Below are positions 26,739 through 41,421 of a stretch of DNA of 64,000 nucleotides, one piece after another. The translations under genes and the position numbers were made by a program. The DNA comes from Opisthocomus hoazin (taxonomy: Eukaryota; Chordata; Aves; Opisthocomiformes; Opisthocomidae): assembly GCF_030867145.1 (NCBI RefSeq), contig NC_134431.1, positions 9,067,089-9,131,088 on the forward strand, in the 5' to 3' direction. The notes below the pieces were generated by a model. That model was not told the DNA's origin. It saw only the letters and a list, made by a program, of their open reading frames with translations, and did no database searches. The first letter of the stretch is position 1. Every line of letters begins with the position of its first letter.

Positions 26739-29700
26739 TACAGATGGGGTCTGAGAAGCAATAAACAGCCACACCATCCTGACTTACACCATCTGAAACG
26801 CTGGATCTGTAGCAAGATACTGAAGGCAAAAGTGATCTTTGTTACATTCTCAATTCTGTAGATTGATTTGGTGGCACACAAAATAGTTGATAATTTATCC
26901 TTTATTACTGTCAAACACAGTGGCAGCACAGTAGAGAATTATTTTTTTTCTGAACATGGTGTGAGTGTCTCTATGCTAATGACAATATCCTACACCTGGG
27001 TATAATTGTCATTATTAATACAGATGTAAATGAAATGTTCATTCTTGCTAATAGATTAAACTATGAAATGCTTCAAGAGCAGAATTGTTACAATAAAAGC
27101 AATTGGGTTGTTTCTTTGTAATTTGATGGCCCACAGAAGTGCAGAAACATATCTTACAGCTTTACAAATCTGTGATAATTTCCTTCAACTTTTACTTTTA
27201 TTGCCTTGTCATTAAATTCACATTGAGTTCTTAAAACAAAAATCTTTAAAACAGATGTGGCTGTTAAAGTTACAATATGAATTTTACAACCCTAAATTTT
27301 ATGACACTGAAAGAAATTTCAGCCACCAAAGTCAGATACAGGAAAAGAAGCAGAAGGCAGGTCTAAGGGTGACAGATCTCCACACTTACCAAAATGCATA
27401 CATTATATACCAATTGTGTAAGTCCGTGTTCAAAAAGAAAATTATACAAAAAATCATGAATTATCAGGACTGAATAGCAAACAAACAAGAAAAAAAGGTG
27501 AGGTAAATATTTAATGTCATAGTTCCACTTCTGTCCTTTAACATTTTCCTCTATGTATCTAATTTAAGAGACCTAAATAGTTCACTGCACAGTGATCCAC
27601 ACAGTGTCTTTCAAGCATTCCTAAGGCAAAGATTCATTCTAATAAAAATTGTAATTTTCAAGATATTTTGAAGAGGAAATTGAGCTCCCATTTAATCTGA
27701 CTGTAAAAAAACTGATATCTGATTTCACCAGAAGTTCCACTATGGGTAGACAGACAGACAGAAATGTAGACAAATCTTAAAATAATTCACAATAAGTGTA
27801 GGAATGACCTTTTGCAGTACATTATCCCACACAATATGTTTTCTGATCTTTCATGTCAATGGCTCCATGCTAATTTCTCATTTCCTGGATTTGAGTCTGC
27901 GTGCCATAACCCTTCGCCAGTGTGTGCACGTTTCCTTCACTCCTTTTCAGCAAGAAACTTCTTCTCACGTTGAACAACCTTCTCAGGTCAGGTTCAGCAG
28001 GGTTACATCACAATTATCCCAAGTGTGGAAGGTAAAAAATTTACTTCAGCCTTACTCCTTTTTTTCTCTTTCTCTCAATTTCTATTGCCTTTCCAGTTCC
28101 AAAGCATCTCTGATGCTTTGATCCTCTTAGTGACTGTATTTCAGCTTTTTCCAAGGCAATTCATATCAGTGGTCATTTGCTAAATTTAAAGTCTACATAT
28201 TTCAGATATGGACTGGCTGACTCTCTTTACAATAAAACATCCATAATTTGATTTCAAACCTGTCCTCTTGCTGTTGTTTATTAAGTTCTATACCCCTCAG
28301 CTTTGTAATTGATTTAAGCAGTTTTAGTGAGGGTTTAAATCCTATGCTTAGGGAAAGTGGAAATTCCAGGCCAAAATAATCTTTAGTGAGACTGTATCAT
28401 CTCCCTGTGTGCTGCGAGAGAACACTGTGAAATTTTCCTGGTGGGTTTCAGTGCGATGTGTATTTAAATAAAGACTGGTATCACCTAATCAACCTATCCA
28501 ATCAAGTTGCTACAAGATTTTTTTTTTTAATTTATATACTCTCCATTTTCAATGGCTCGATGTTGTCCTTTAACTCATCCTCTCCTAGAAGAGCATCTGA
28601 GCAGTACTTCCATCATCAGAGGCATCCCACACCATGCTGCTCCATGTTTCTTCTCTCTAACTCTTCTGCAAGCACGTTCCTGTTCTTGCTTATTATTTTG
28701 CTAAGGACCAGGCAGAGGCTTTCCAGTCTTGTGCCGGTCCTTAATTTACTGCTTTTCCTCCCGTGCACTTCACAATAACTTCCTCGTACTTGTTATTCCC
28801 ATAATATCAAGCACGTCCTAGAAAATGCAGCTCTGTCAGTCAGCCACATTATGATGTACAGTTTTGGCTTCAGCAGAGAAAAAAACTTTTTCCTCCTCTC
28901 TTCCAGTCATCCTGGGCTCCAGCTCCTCTTCACCAGCGGCCACATTACTTCACGATTTCGGCAGCCCTCTCTCTGATCTCCCCCTTCCCTTGTGACTGAT
29001 CTCAGCACTGGCCAGGTAACTTTCCATATTAGCAGCTAATCTCTCTGCTCCCATATGGCTGGGGTCCGTCATCATTTCCATGACTTATTTGTTTCAATAT
29101 CCGTAAAAAGTGAGGAAGTCCTTGGCATCAAGTAGCTTAAAATGATGTCAGGGGTCAACTGTGTCTTTGTTCCAGGACTGTAAATGTTCCCCCATGCCTG
29201 TGCTCACCTCTGAATGCTGCCCTGTAGCGAGCAAGGGGGTAACACAGGTGCCCTTCCTTGCCATTTAATTTACTGCAGATATTATTACATCCATGGCAGT
29301 TCAGTTAAAAATAATATGATCCCTTTTCTATAGGCCAAGTTGTAGATGCCTGAGAAATGTCTAAGTTGGGAGGGTAATTTCTAGGGCTTGCAGGGAAATC
29401 TGATAAAATACTGCCTCCATTTCCCGCATCTCAATGTCAGCAAGTGTCAAGTCTCTCAAAATCTGTATCATCCATGGGAGGTGACAGAGGCAAAAGAGGG
29501 GAAAATGGATACACATAATTGTCTTTAAAAAAACCACAGTGATCTGAGTTGCCAGAAAGCAGAAGCTCCATTGCTTCAGGGAGATACGTACCTCAGTTTG
29601 ACAGCTATCAGTCCATTTTACTCAGGTCTATTTAAGTTCACCCGTTTTAAAATTATTTTCTTATAATTTCTTCCCCATTGCCATGTAAGATCTACAAGTA

Positions 29701-30070
29701 ACAATGCTTTTACAAGTAAAGCATATATATCTGCCAGCATCTTGGCTCCTTTGTCACTAAGACATGTTCTGAGTAGGATTGAATATCTCTTTGATTAATG
29801 CTAATGCTTGATTAGCGTACTAATGCTCCCATGAATGGTAGTAAGCCATCACATAGGAGAAAGCATCATATGAAACATTTAGAGACTGGTAGGAGAAGAT
29901 GATCTAACAGGCCTCTTAACATTTTAATTTGTATAATTTATTTTAGCTAATTTATGTGCAACTTGCATGCAATAGTGTAGTGCTAACATTATTTGAAAAG
30001 TCAGAAATCTCTCTGACATTAAGAGACCCATACACATATATAAAGTCACATATGTACTGAAGTTCTTAAA
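26739..30070. other. AT-rich non-coding DNA, no gene seen
   Basis: No recognisable exon or RNA gene. A (GACA)3-type run lies near 27,750. Words near 27,945-27,990 faintly resemble an old CR1 tail but are too degraded to call. Confidence 0.55.
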
Positions 30071-30250
30071 TAGAATCATAGAATCATAGGTTGGAAAAGA
30101 TCTCTAAGATCATGAAGTCCAACCGTCAACCCAACGCCACCACACCTGCTAAACCATGTTCTGAAGTGCCACATCTACACAACTTTTGAACACCTCCAGG
30201 GATGGGGACTCCACCACTTCCCTGGGCAGCCAGTTCCAATGCCTCTGGAC
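30071..30250 (-). mobile_element. CR1 LINE, 3'-end fragment, minus orientation
   Basis: The plus strand starts with reverse-complement octamers (ATAGAATC, ATAGAATCATAGG), then GGTTGGAAAAGATCTCTAAG, AAGTCCAACCGTCAACCCAA, the GCCACCACACCTGCTAAACC block, CACCTCCAGGGATGGGGACT and CACCACTTCCCTGGGCAGCC. This is a near-textbook avian CR1 tail of the ATTCTATG-ending type, a different subfamily from the ATTCTGTG type at 18.4 kb. It appears little damaged, so probably one of the younger insertions here. Confidence 0.93.
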
Positions 30251-33200
30251 ATTTACAAGTCTAGCTATTGCATGTAGCTTCAGAAAAGGTATTTCTTTGC
30301 TGAAAGTATTGCCGTCAGTTCCCATTCACAAATAGTTTGGACATGATACAATAGTGACACTGTCTCGAACCAAGCAGCCCCCAGATTTCACAGATGTGCT
30401 GTGGAACTGGCTGCCACCCAAGCGGCAATTACACTCCAGACAGAGCAGTGCAAAGAGATTTCACCCAGAGAGTCAGAGCGGCTCCTCCCTAGGACTGCGG
30501 AAAGCAGAGTATAAACTGTGTTTGTCAGCACTGACCTGCACGTTTTCGTCAGCAACAAAAATAGATAGGACAGCATCTACAAGTAATACCAGCTGGGGGG
30601 TCCTCCGGGACAGCACTGCGTTTCCTTTTGTGCTTAGGGAAAAAGGAATGCACAAAAGGAGGATGGGAATGAATTCCACCTGCTGTTTAGGGACATGTTC
30701 AAGAGCTAATTAGGACTCTTCTGGTCACAAGCCCACTATACCAGGAGGCAAAACAGGAGGAGGAGCAGAGGGTCTGTGTAAGGTTTTCATCACATTAGGC
30801 AGCTCAAAGGTTTGCCTTTTAGATCCTGACCCACCTGGGTGATGTCTCAGAAGCTTAGAAATACCGTAAAAATAACAATCTCACACACATTTCACTGAGA
30901 AGTTCTTGCCTCCTCCCTTCTTTCCAGTAAGGGCTTGACATTTGGTGTTGTGGGAATCAGCATGGTGTCTGGATCTTTGGCAGTCCCTAGTGTGACTACA
31001 CCTCTGCTTGTGTCTGACTAATTAGGTCAGTGCAGAAATGCTAGGCTGCAAATAGTCATCAGAGTCTCGTGAAAGCCGAGCAGCTACCTTCTCTACTTAG
31101 TTGTAAAAAGGGGTTAGTAACATGATTGACTATTGCAGAATTGATGCAAAGATTAAGTAATTGATTTTGAGAAGCATTCAGATATGATGGTGATACCACC
31201 ACGGAAATGTACACAAGTAAATTAACTTTCATATTCCGGCAGCATTTGAATAATGTGCAGTACAAAACATCTGGGACCGCATATTAAAAGGGGATATAAA
31301 AATCCCTAATAGTCAGTGAGTATCCAGTGAATGAAGCAGTACAGGATAATGCAATTATGATTTAACTGAATCAAGCATAGGGGCAGAAAAAAAAAAAAAA
31401 GACTGCATTAAAGTTACAACACTAATTCTTGACTATCCTAGGTTTTGAGTGCTTGAATTAACAATTTCAACATATTTTTGTGAAATACAAACAAGTTTTG
31501 CGCATACCTTAAGGATTTCAATGGAAGTGCATGTAGGTATTACTAGATGATACACAGCATCCCTGACACTTTTCTCTAAGTTGTGTTATAACTGGGTCTT
31601 GCACATGAGAGCAAGTAGAGATACACGTGAAATACAGAGACAAACAGGCATCCATTTCTTGTACCAGCTATGATACTGAGGAATATCTTGGACCTCAGCT
31701 CTGCTTCAAAGCTGCTGTTGGGCAGCTTTCCAGTTTTTCACAGCTTCCCTGATAAATGCACTCATAGAAAATGCCAGTAGGAAAACTTCGTGTTACGTGA
31801 AACTAATCTGGTTTCACATTCTGTCATAGCCTCCAAACCAAGCACCTCCCGGCTGAAAGATTTGTGTACGTGAGACCCATTCTTGTGTTACCCTAAAAAC
31901 TGAGTGAAGACAGGAACAGATTGTTTAGACACACAAATGAGTTGATTACGACAGTTTAAGCTAAGCTTAACCTCTGGATTTGGGTGTCATACTCTGCAGC
32001 TGAGTCATAATCAGAGGAGACACTCCCTCACACATAAAAACTGGGGAACACTTTTGCAAGGTCCTGGGAAACGAAATATCAGAGCTATAAATGGAGTCTT
32101 CTGAGATCTTCCCCAATATGGAGTTCATATCCACAATGCGGAAACAGTCAAAAATGTGTCTGCACAAAGACTGTCAGACTGTGCATTGAGATGTGGCCCT
32201 CCAAACAGACCCCATAAGCTGTTGGAATGGCCCTGCCTTTTGCTATGGTCATGCAAAAATGAAGTCACAGTTGCAGAAATTTCATTTTCACTCCTTCTTC
32301 CTGCTCCACATATCCATGAAGATGGCCACTGACACCTCTACAGCCTCTTTCACACAACCATCTCAGCAGGTAATAAAGATGGTGACCAAAGTTATCATTT
32401 GCTGATGCATACATGGCAGCACTGGCAAATAATGCTCTTGTAATTAATTCCTGGCTCTGGTAGAAGCAGCTTCTCCCTGGTGCAACGTCCCTTCTCCTGC
32501 CATCCTGTGGCAGAATGGGCACAAACACACTGCAGGGACTGTAGTGTGCTTGGACAAACGGAGCCGCTCAGCCTGGGCCAGGGGTGAAGAACTTTGATGA
32601 GGAAAAGGAATTTTTTACATAATTTTCACGTACTGTGGGATGTGTAAATGAGAACGCACCCGTACTGCAGTGGAGGCAAAAGCAGAGTTTGGCTCTGAAG
32701 AGCATCATTGTAAAAAGACCGTCATGGGGTATTTACTCCTTCTCACTTTGATTTTCATATAAAAATATATTTGTATTACAAGTAAATATTATTCAATAAG
32801 AGTTAAATTACCAAGATCAAAGTCTGGTTTGTGTGTGCGACTTCTTTCAGCCCTATACCTTCATTGCTCATTATTCTGTAGGTCAAATCAGAATCTCAGC
32901 AATATTCATGGTACCCCACTACCTTAATGAGTTTGAACAGGTGAATTTAGTGAGCTTGGATTTGTATAATTGGATCCTCAGTTTGCTGATTCTCCATTAG
33001 TTTGGTTCTTTCAGGAGAACAGAAGTAAAAAACAGTAAAAACTTATTTTTGGCACTAGAGGCCGTGGATCTGACTAAATGCAGAAAAACAGCAGATTGAC
33101 TGAAACGGTTCCATTATTACATGGTCACTTTGAATGTTGAACTTCACTTTAAGCCAAAGAACACGCTCAAGAAAAATAAAGCTTGCATATATTCTTCCCA

Positions 33201-36200
33201 CATTTGCAAACCACTAACATAAGAATATTTTTGAGCATCCTAAATATTCACCATTTCTGGCTATAACTTTATCTCAGTCACCATCTCCAATGCCAAGTTT
33301 ATTTTTAAAGAGCAGTCTAGTTCCTGCTCCTTCAGGTTTATGCAGACAGCTGTTTTGTTTTGGTCTTCCCATGCTATGAAAAATCTGTCATTCAGTATTT
33401 AATTCTAGCACCTAACTGGCTCTCTTGAGACAACAGAGGAGCCTCCAACAAATATGAACCCATCAAGATCCCTAAGTAGGATAAAAAAACCCAAAGTGAA
33501 GGCTAAAGCAAAACAGCAGGTCAGGAAGCTCAAAGGTTTGTAGCGTTGATTTCTTTGGCACAAAAACCACTGGGTTAGTCCAGTCTGTACTCTGATTTAA
33601 ATGGAATTATCCTGAGGTAAAAATAAAGGAATGCAGTAGTGAATCAGGCTCATTGTCTAGATTTAGTACAAAGCTGAGAGGAAGGCACTGGGCTGTGTGC
33701 GATGCAAGGTGTAAATGAACAACACGCGTGAGCAAGGCTTGATCTGTTCCTTATGGCACTTGCTAAACTGTGTATCAGGTATTTGTCTGCGCAGCTCCTC
33801 AGGCCAGGCAAGACTCATCTGTTCTGTGATAAAAAGATTTGGCTGCTACATCAAAACCTTAAAAAACAATTGGAGCCAAATGGTGCAATAAGACTCCACC
33901 ATTTCTCTGTCAAAATTTGGAAGAAGCCACCTTTAACTGGGGAGTGTTTAAGGCTGCAAGCTCATGTTTGTCAATATGCATTTGGGAGCAATTTGCTGTC
34001 CTTGCTGCTAATCCTTTCATGTGGCTGCTTAACAACTGCATTTGATTTTTTCACCTCTTGTGAAGGTTTAAGGGCTGCTTCTGCTGCTGCCCCTTCCCTC
34101 TTTCTTATTATCCAAAGCAACATGCCTTGCCCTGAATAATCTGCAGAAAGCACGGGTCTGGCTGGCCAGTCGCACAGACTGTGAAGTTTCAGGTGGGGAG
34201 AGGCTGTGGGGAGAAACGAGACAGCAGAAGAGTGGAAGATCAGCAACTTCTCAAACCTTTAACATGACTTTCAGTGAATATTGCCCTGCTGTGCTTTATA
34301 TCCTTCCAGAAAACTGATGGCAGGTGACTTGGCCTAAATTCAGGTTGTTTTAAACGCTGCACTGTGCGCATCAGGTACCAGCATGAGCAAGGGGCTTATC
34401 AGACCTTCTGGGTGTCCTGAAACAGGACAGTTGCACACTCACAGTTTTCAATTAGACTCACGTTTTTGTGAATTGCCATGCACATTGAGCATTTTTTAAG
34501 AGGGGCCCGTAAGACAGACAGAGATAACCAGAGAAGCAGCCACTGCAATAGGCAGAGCTTTTGCCCAAGTGTTGCAACATTTGAAGCTCTCTTTAAAGCA
34601 ACAGCCCTAACAGTATGTTACCAGATAACGAGATATGACTTCATTTGAAATATACGAAGTATATTGAAAATCACAGTTATGAGGACAATCTAAACCCTTC
34701 AAAGCTCAAAGAGCACATCATGACTTTTTCAAGCATCAGTTGACCTTTTCTTACAGCAGTGAGGGAACCTCCCTGTGATGCTGGAGCTGCGGGATCAGCA
34801 GCACTGTCAGATTCGCAGGGACTACGACCTGGGTGTACATGAGACTCCCAGAGAGGCAAGTGATACTTCTTGAAGCAGCTTCCTGCCTTTACTGGATACC
34901 TCTTCCGGAGATTTTCATATCTCACTGTGATCTGGCTGAATTTTAAACAGAAACTTAGCTGAAAAGGGGCTTCTCACTGTGTTTCACAATACCTGGCACT
35001 GGCTGCTCCAACAGTGAGCACAAACGCCCTAAGAAAAACACTAGTTCAGCCATAATTTCCTGTCTTTCTGTTTCTGCTTTTCGGGGTTATGCATACCATT
35101 ACCTAGAGCTTAGCAGTGTTGTGAAAGACACTAACCAAGTGTAATGACTTGGGGAATTCAGCTCATTTTTGAGTTTCCAGAAATTTTTCTCTCCCAAGAA
35201 GTTTTTTCCAGCTATTTTATAGGCACCAGAAGGAAAAACAGTTTGCCCAGACAGCAGCAGCGTGAGCTATCTTTGGATTCACACTGTCAAATGCAGAAGG
35301 CATTTCCTGGGCAACTCTCGAAGTGTGCATGCCATAAGATTTAATCAAGGAAACTCAAGTTCATGCCCTGTTTTACAAGAGGTATATTCCCCAAAGGGGC
35401 TGGGCACACCTCCAGAGAAAACTCATCACTGCAATAGAGCAAAACTGAGAGGGCAAATGCTTTAAGATTGGAAACATCCCCACACTGCTCCTGCACTGCC
35501 TGGTGACCACTGGCCTGCAGAGTTGGGACCACAGCTCATGCTTGGGCGTTTGCAGACAGTGGAGCACTGCAGCGGGGCACCAGCACGGCTTTCACTGCCG
35601 TGTGCCTGGCAGCAGCCCACGCCAAGCCCCTTGGTGGGCCTTCTAAAAACTGAAGAAGGTCCCTCATAGTTGTCAAAAGTTGTAATAAGTATTCTTAGGT
35701 TTTTTGCTCTTCTGTTAGACAGATAGTTTTCATTTGGAAATGTCTGTTTAATTAGGAGACAGACTAATATGGGAAGATCATTCTGTTTCATAGATGACAC
35801 TAATACAGCACACCTAGAAAAACTATCCACAACCAAGGCAGAGAAGAGACAGATTCTATTATCTTTGCTCACCTAAACTAGCACTTCTGTAAAAATAACC
35901 CTATGGAAGCTGGCAGCTATTGAATGAGAAAAAGATCGGTGTTAAAATAATATTCAAGTAGCATGAGAATCCCTCTTTTTGTAATAACAAAAATGAACGT
36001 CAAGGGTGATGATGATCAACACCAATAAGGAGCAAAATATGCTTCTTTTTAAAGGGAAAACATCTGTTCTGTTTGGTTTTTTCCCGAACACTGTGAAAAT
36101 AGTTGGGTTTGCCTCAGGAGGTAAAAAACGTTTCACTCCTCTAGTAATGCCTTCATTTTTCTTCTGACCCCTTGGATCATTTAATTGGGCTCCTTTTAAA

Positions 36201-37956
36201 GCCAGTGTGTAAGTAAACTGCATGCATAATTAGCCAGCTGGGTCCCCTGCCAAGAGTGTGTCATTTAGTATCTGTGAGTGCCAGCAGGGTCAGGCATGAC
36301 ACATGGTGCAGTTCTGAAAAGCAAACAACCTGAAGGTCTTGTCCATAAAACATGGAACACATTCAGGGCTGTATCGGGCTCTTTCAGCAGTTTCTCATGC
36401 ATGACCAGAGGTGTGGATTTTATGTCCAACTCATAAAGAAAACTCTCCAATTTGCACGCCAGAAGCACTAGCAGGTGATGGCTCAGGGTAGCAGAGGAGG
36501 GGAAAAAACTTTGGCAAAGACATTAAACTGCATCTGCATGTGAAGAATACTCTTTTCCATTTATTGCAGGCATCAGTTGCCGTGCGATGGGTTAAGGAGC
36601 TAAGCAGCAGGTTTGAAATCTGGTTGGGAATCACTGCTTCATATCCGAGCAGGACTAGCTCAGCCTCTTTGGGAGGTGAAATTTTAGGAATCTACTTCTA
36701 AGTGCATTTTAACTTGCACAAAATGCTCTGGCAGGGTGCACCCTTCGCTTTCAGTGCAAACATGGTGCTTTGCACAGCCAGCAGAGTGTTAACGGTGCCC
36801 TGGCCATGCGGTCGCTGGCACAAAATCCTGGGTGGATTTTGCAGAAGGGTGTGCATAAACGAGCTCCAGGCATCTCTGCAGCCACTTGAAAAGCACTTGT
36901 AGTAACAGAGCTGCATGAAGCTCTGTTTCTGCCTTTGTTGGAATTTATCAGTGACGACAGGGTCTGCAGCAACGAGACACACTGAGACTTATCCGGAACT
37001 GATGAACAGAGAGACTGTTCCCTGACCGCAGTAGAGTAATTGAATCTTTGCTATACCATCATTTCCGTCAAGTCACTCTTACCTGAAATATCTAGCTTGC
37101 CTTCAATTCATTTCCTTCCAAAATCCAGACGAGATTCACACACGGGATAAAGCAGTGCCTGCCTGCAGGCAGCACGGAGCCGTCAGACATCACCTGCTTC
37201 AAGTGGCTCCTGTTTCCAGCAGTTACCTTTGCTCTTCCCCTGGGTTGGCTGTGACTACCACCGGAGAGTTATCCACTCGTTTGAGGGTATATCGCCAAGT
37301 CTGCCGTTGTTAAATACATGCTTATTTTCATGAGCAGGACTTTCACACTTCACATGGGAAACAGAACATGGAAAGCACTGATAAAACCAGTGATTAAGTT
37401 ATATAGTGACGTTCATACCCTGGTCACGACAGACCCAAAGCCAAGACCCAGACGTGGATCCCAGCAGCTCTGTACTCACTGAGCACTCACATTGTATCTC
37501 CTCACTGCCTCACGACCAGCCCTGCAAAATACACACCAAACACCCGTGCATTTTCAGACAGCCACAGGCAAAGAATGAAGCAGGGAATATTTGAAGGATG
37601 TTGGTATCTCAGGATGTCCACACCTCCTCTTACCACCAACATTTCTTTACTGTGGACACTTCATAGGCCACTGCTTTTATTTGTTGAGGCATGGGTAAAA
37701 TTGCAGGTTCAAAATTTAAAGATCTGCCAGATCTGCAAAATCAAGAACCGATACTTCTTTATATTTCTTAGTATTTGATTCTCTCAGAGTCTCACATCTA
37801 AGCTTTTCTCCACAAGTAGGAAAGCTAGTAGCTTGCCTCTGTGTTTGCTTACATAAGGTACATGGAAATGCTGACAAATTCATTGATTCCAGAAGCTGGA
37901 AATTAAAGAAAAACACTTGGTACTGTGAGACTCTCAACAGTCATAAGACTTTGATA

Positions 37957-38050
37957 TTTTGAATGACGGAGCTTCCACCACTTCCACTGGAGACTACTCC
38001 ATAACAGGTCCCTGTATGCTCATGTTGCTGTTACTCAGCAGTTTTGTATT
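37957..38050 (-). repeat. Possible ancient CR1/L3-like fragment
   Basis: The string TGAATGACGGAGCTTCCACC, followed by CTGGAGACTACTCCATAAC and later TGTTACTCAGCAG, follows the order of the old CR1/L3 region that in better copies reads as a GATGGAGA-TTCCACCAC block, a TCCATAG block, and a run of CTGTTA words. The match is short and decayed. Orientation would be minus. Confidence 0.35.
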
Positions 38051-39579
38051 TTCACTACAAAACCACTCCTTTCACATCATTCTTGTCATCCCATGCAGAG
38101 GAAAGCCAAAGTATGGAGGTTTCTCAATTCTCCATAACATTTAGGGATATGAGATTAATACGTTTATGTGGTCCACTTCAGGTTATCACATGATTGTCTT
38201 CAGGAAATGAAAGGGGCCAAAGCTTTTACACATTTTTAAGCATATATCAATAATAATTTTAAAAAAAAACCCCTCTCCAATCTTCTTATTTAACAAAGAA
38301 GAAATTGTTTGGAAGACAGAAAATAAATTAATTTTCTACTATGACCTCATTAAAATTGGATTTAAGTTCCAACCCAAAAGAATTTTAGAACAATATTAGT
38401 CTCTTGCCCTTAAATATCCATCTATTGAAGCTGGTCTGTTTATTAATTTCCCTGCCAGAAAGCATATTTTGACTGGCCTTCGAGCTGAGCAGACAGTCTC
38501 TCCTCAGAAGCTCACACACGAGGGCCATTTCCTTATTGATTTCTTCTCAGCAAAGAGGGTGTTTCCAACCATATCATTTTTAATCAAAGCACTCTTGACT
38601 CAGACACAATTGTTCACGTTGACGGACAGATGGAGATTTGATCCTGACCCAAGAAAACAAAAAAGCAAAAAGGGCAGTGCCTCTCTTATCTGCAACGAAC
38701 GAACAACATTAGCCATAACCTGTTTTCTTCTCACTGTACAACAAACCCAGTGTGTGCTCCCAGCACAGCCGTAGATTCTCATCTTGTAATTTTTAATACA
38801 AGACATATACAGCCTGAGGGAACAAATTACTCTTCTGTATTCAACATGCTTCAGTGCCTTCAGAGGACTGTGCTTGAGAAACACAGTTCCTTTGCTTGGC
38901 AGGGAAAGCCTTTGAAAACAAAGGAGAGGGCTCTCTGCGATGAAAGTCAAGTTCATCCCAAAAGCAACAAAAGAAAGCAGTCTGGGAAACGGGACACATT
39001 TGGTGGAAAAATGTCAAGGCACGAGCTTACTTCCTAAGTGGCACTGTGCATCAAATTGTTTTTCTGTGCAATCCCAAACCAGAACTGTCTTAAAAAAACA
39101 CCAGTTTGCAATCAGCCAGGCTCTGTATCCGGCACATGGACTTTCCTGTTGGGAACCTGGAGCTGAGCAGAGAGGTCGGGGGAGCCCTTCTCGTCCCTCT
39201 CCCCCCTTCCGTCTGTCTGCTGTTAAAATCTCAGCTCTTCTGGACAGGCACTATTTTCTCATGTGAAAGTGGATGAAAATGGGATCTCAAATGCTACAGA
39301 AATAAAAATAGCTATGAGAGATGAAAAACGTGTGGGTCTCCATAAAAAAGACAGAGTGGGCTTGCTGTCTAGTACCCTTCTGCAGCTGTGCCAACTGCGT
39401 GTGCACTAAATCATAGCAGTGTAGGTCTCCACACTCAAAATAGTGATATTAATATAAGAATCATGAGATTTTAAAAGTTACAAGGTTTGAGAGATCTTGT
39501 TGGTTTCATTCAGCATGAGTGGGTTTTAAGTCTATGAGAGCAATGAAAACTAGAAATTTCTGCTATCACAAAAAAATTA

Positions 39580-39600
39580 AAAACAAAACAAAACAAAAAA
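39580..39600. repeat. (AAAAC)n simple repeat
   Basis: A short AAAAC pentanucleotide tract (about three clean units) extended by flanking A-runs. Confidence 0.7.
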
Positions 39601-41400
39601 CAGAGAAAGATTTTTTTGTGTAATCGCCTGTCTTCAGAAACAAAAACCCACAAACAGTAGATTTATTTTACTGAGCTAGGAGATGGGGGTCTTCTTTGTA
39701 TTGAATATTTGACAAATCACATCAAATGCTCCATTTGCATTTCCTATTCCCCATGCTTTGCTACATGAATATTTCTATAGGACTGCAAATGTCAAATACA
39801 GAAAATGTTTCTATTTCTCTGACTGTAGTACTTCACACTAACCAACATAGAGTACCTCTAGTTTTACTTGTACAAGTATTCTTCATAAGAACCTTTTTCA
39901 AGAAAAATCCAATTACAAAGACTTGTCAGTTTTCCAGAAATGTTTTCAAATATTATATAATTCTATTTCCATTTATAATGGTTCAAATGAAAATATCGAA
40001 ATATTGCTGCTTTAAACTGTACCCATTCAGAACATCATTTCATGTTTTGGCAACTGAACATTTTTGGTTTCCACCTTTGCTGGCAGGGCAGGAGGGTTTC
40101 CAGTTTCTGTTCTCTCTCTCTATAAAAACCAGTATGGCTTGTAAGAACCACGAAAAGAGAAAGAAAAATCTAAAAAAACAGTGGTATTGCTTTGCCTAGG
40201 AGATGTAATTGGTGTTTGTTTACCCCCTTTCTCTCTTGAAAAGATTTAATTAGAATGCCATTTTCAGATACGGATTCTTCTTTTTTATTTTAATAGAATT
40301 GAGATTTTCCAATGTATTTAAGTCCAACATTCAAGTCCAAATTACAGTCCTATTTTCTCTTTAAAATGTAACCTAGTTCTTTGTGCCTCTCCTCCGAAAC
40401 AGTTACGCAGGTTTGGAAACAATGAAGGCTGTATTTTCCAGTTTACAAGTAATAAAGTGTAACTTCCAGGAAGGAAACCTGGAATAAAGTATCCTGTTGT
40501 CTTTCTGTACAGTGGCTGGTATATTCATTTGCAGAACTAAGTATGCAAAAATATACGCAGACATTAAATGTAATTTTAGTGCACATACAATTGCATAGGT
40601 AATGATGATACTTTTGTTTGTTAGTTTGTGGGCATGCCTCTCTAAGTGCAATGTTTTTCAGTCTGTTCTAAAAATCTGAATTCACATACAGATAAATTCT
40701 ATCGAGTATCTTCCTTACTAACAACTGTCATAACAACAAAGAAAAAACATATGCAAATGTTGACATACACAGTGCCTATTAACCCAGACTCATAAAAAAT
40801 CTTGCAAAAATAGTATATATGTTCCCTGCTGTGAATTTGATTTTGTCTGGTCTGTAACTAAATTCCCTTGATACTCCAGTTTTATGATGGTGTGATGTAG
40901 TGGTAAATCAGGGCCATTCTGACGATCTAAATCAGAATAACCAGCATGTTTTTAATTTCAGAAGAAAAAAAAAAAAAACCAACGTTTGTGAGAGAAAGTT
41001 TGCCAGTTTCAGCACTTCCTGGCCGCCAAGAACATTTACTGAAAATCAATGGTCTGTCCAAAACCTAATGTGAGCAGGAATCATAGTGCAGCTGTTCAGA
41101 ATCTATACTGCTTCCTAGGCAAAGTTTCTAAGCCCTTTCAGTCCTTTAGAATAATAAAAATGATTAATGGTCTTGAACACTGTGAACCAAGTGTTTTGAA
41201 GTGTAACCTGCTACTTGTAATGCACTCAATATTTCTGATCTGTGTTGTACTGGCATACGGGGCCTCTGAAAGTTAATGTTAAAGCGGGCAATGTTTGAAA
41301 TGAATGAAGAGGGGCTCATGAAGTCTGACAGCAAAATCATTTTCTCCCAAACCAAGACATTCTTTTCCATCAGCTCATAACAGCAAAAGAGAAGTGACTG

Positions 41401-41421
41401 TAAATATATATAAATATATAT
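41401..41421. repeat. Tandem TAAATATATA duplication
   Basis: Two perfect copies of the ten-base unit TAAATATATA lie in a longer A+T-only stretch that runs to about 41,440. Such DNA is easily unwound; nothing else marks it as functional. Confidence 0.7.

Noticed and set aside
27945..27990. Words resembling the CR1 region with a GAAACTTCTTCTCACG block
   Set aside because: Too short and too degraded to separate from chance, with no neighbouring CR1 blocks in order.
39726..40199. A 157-codon plus-strand open frame in AT-rich DNA
   Set aside because: The product is Phe/Leu/Ile/Lys-rich as expected from AT-rich random sequence, with no recognised domain. Its start has no supporting context.
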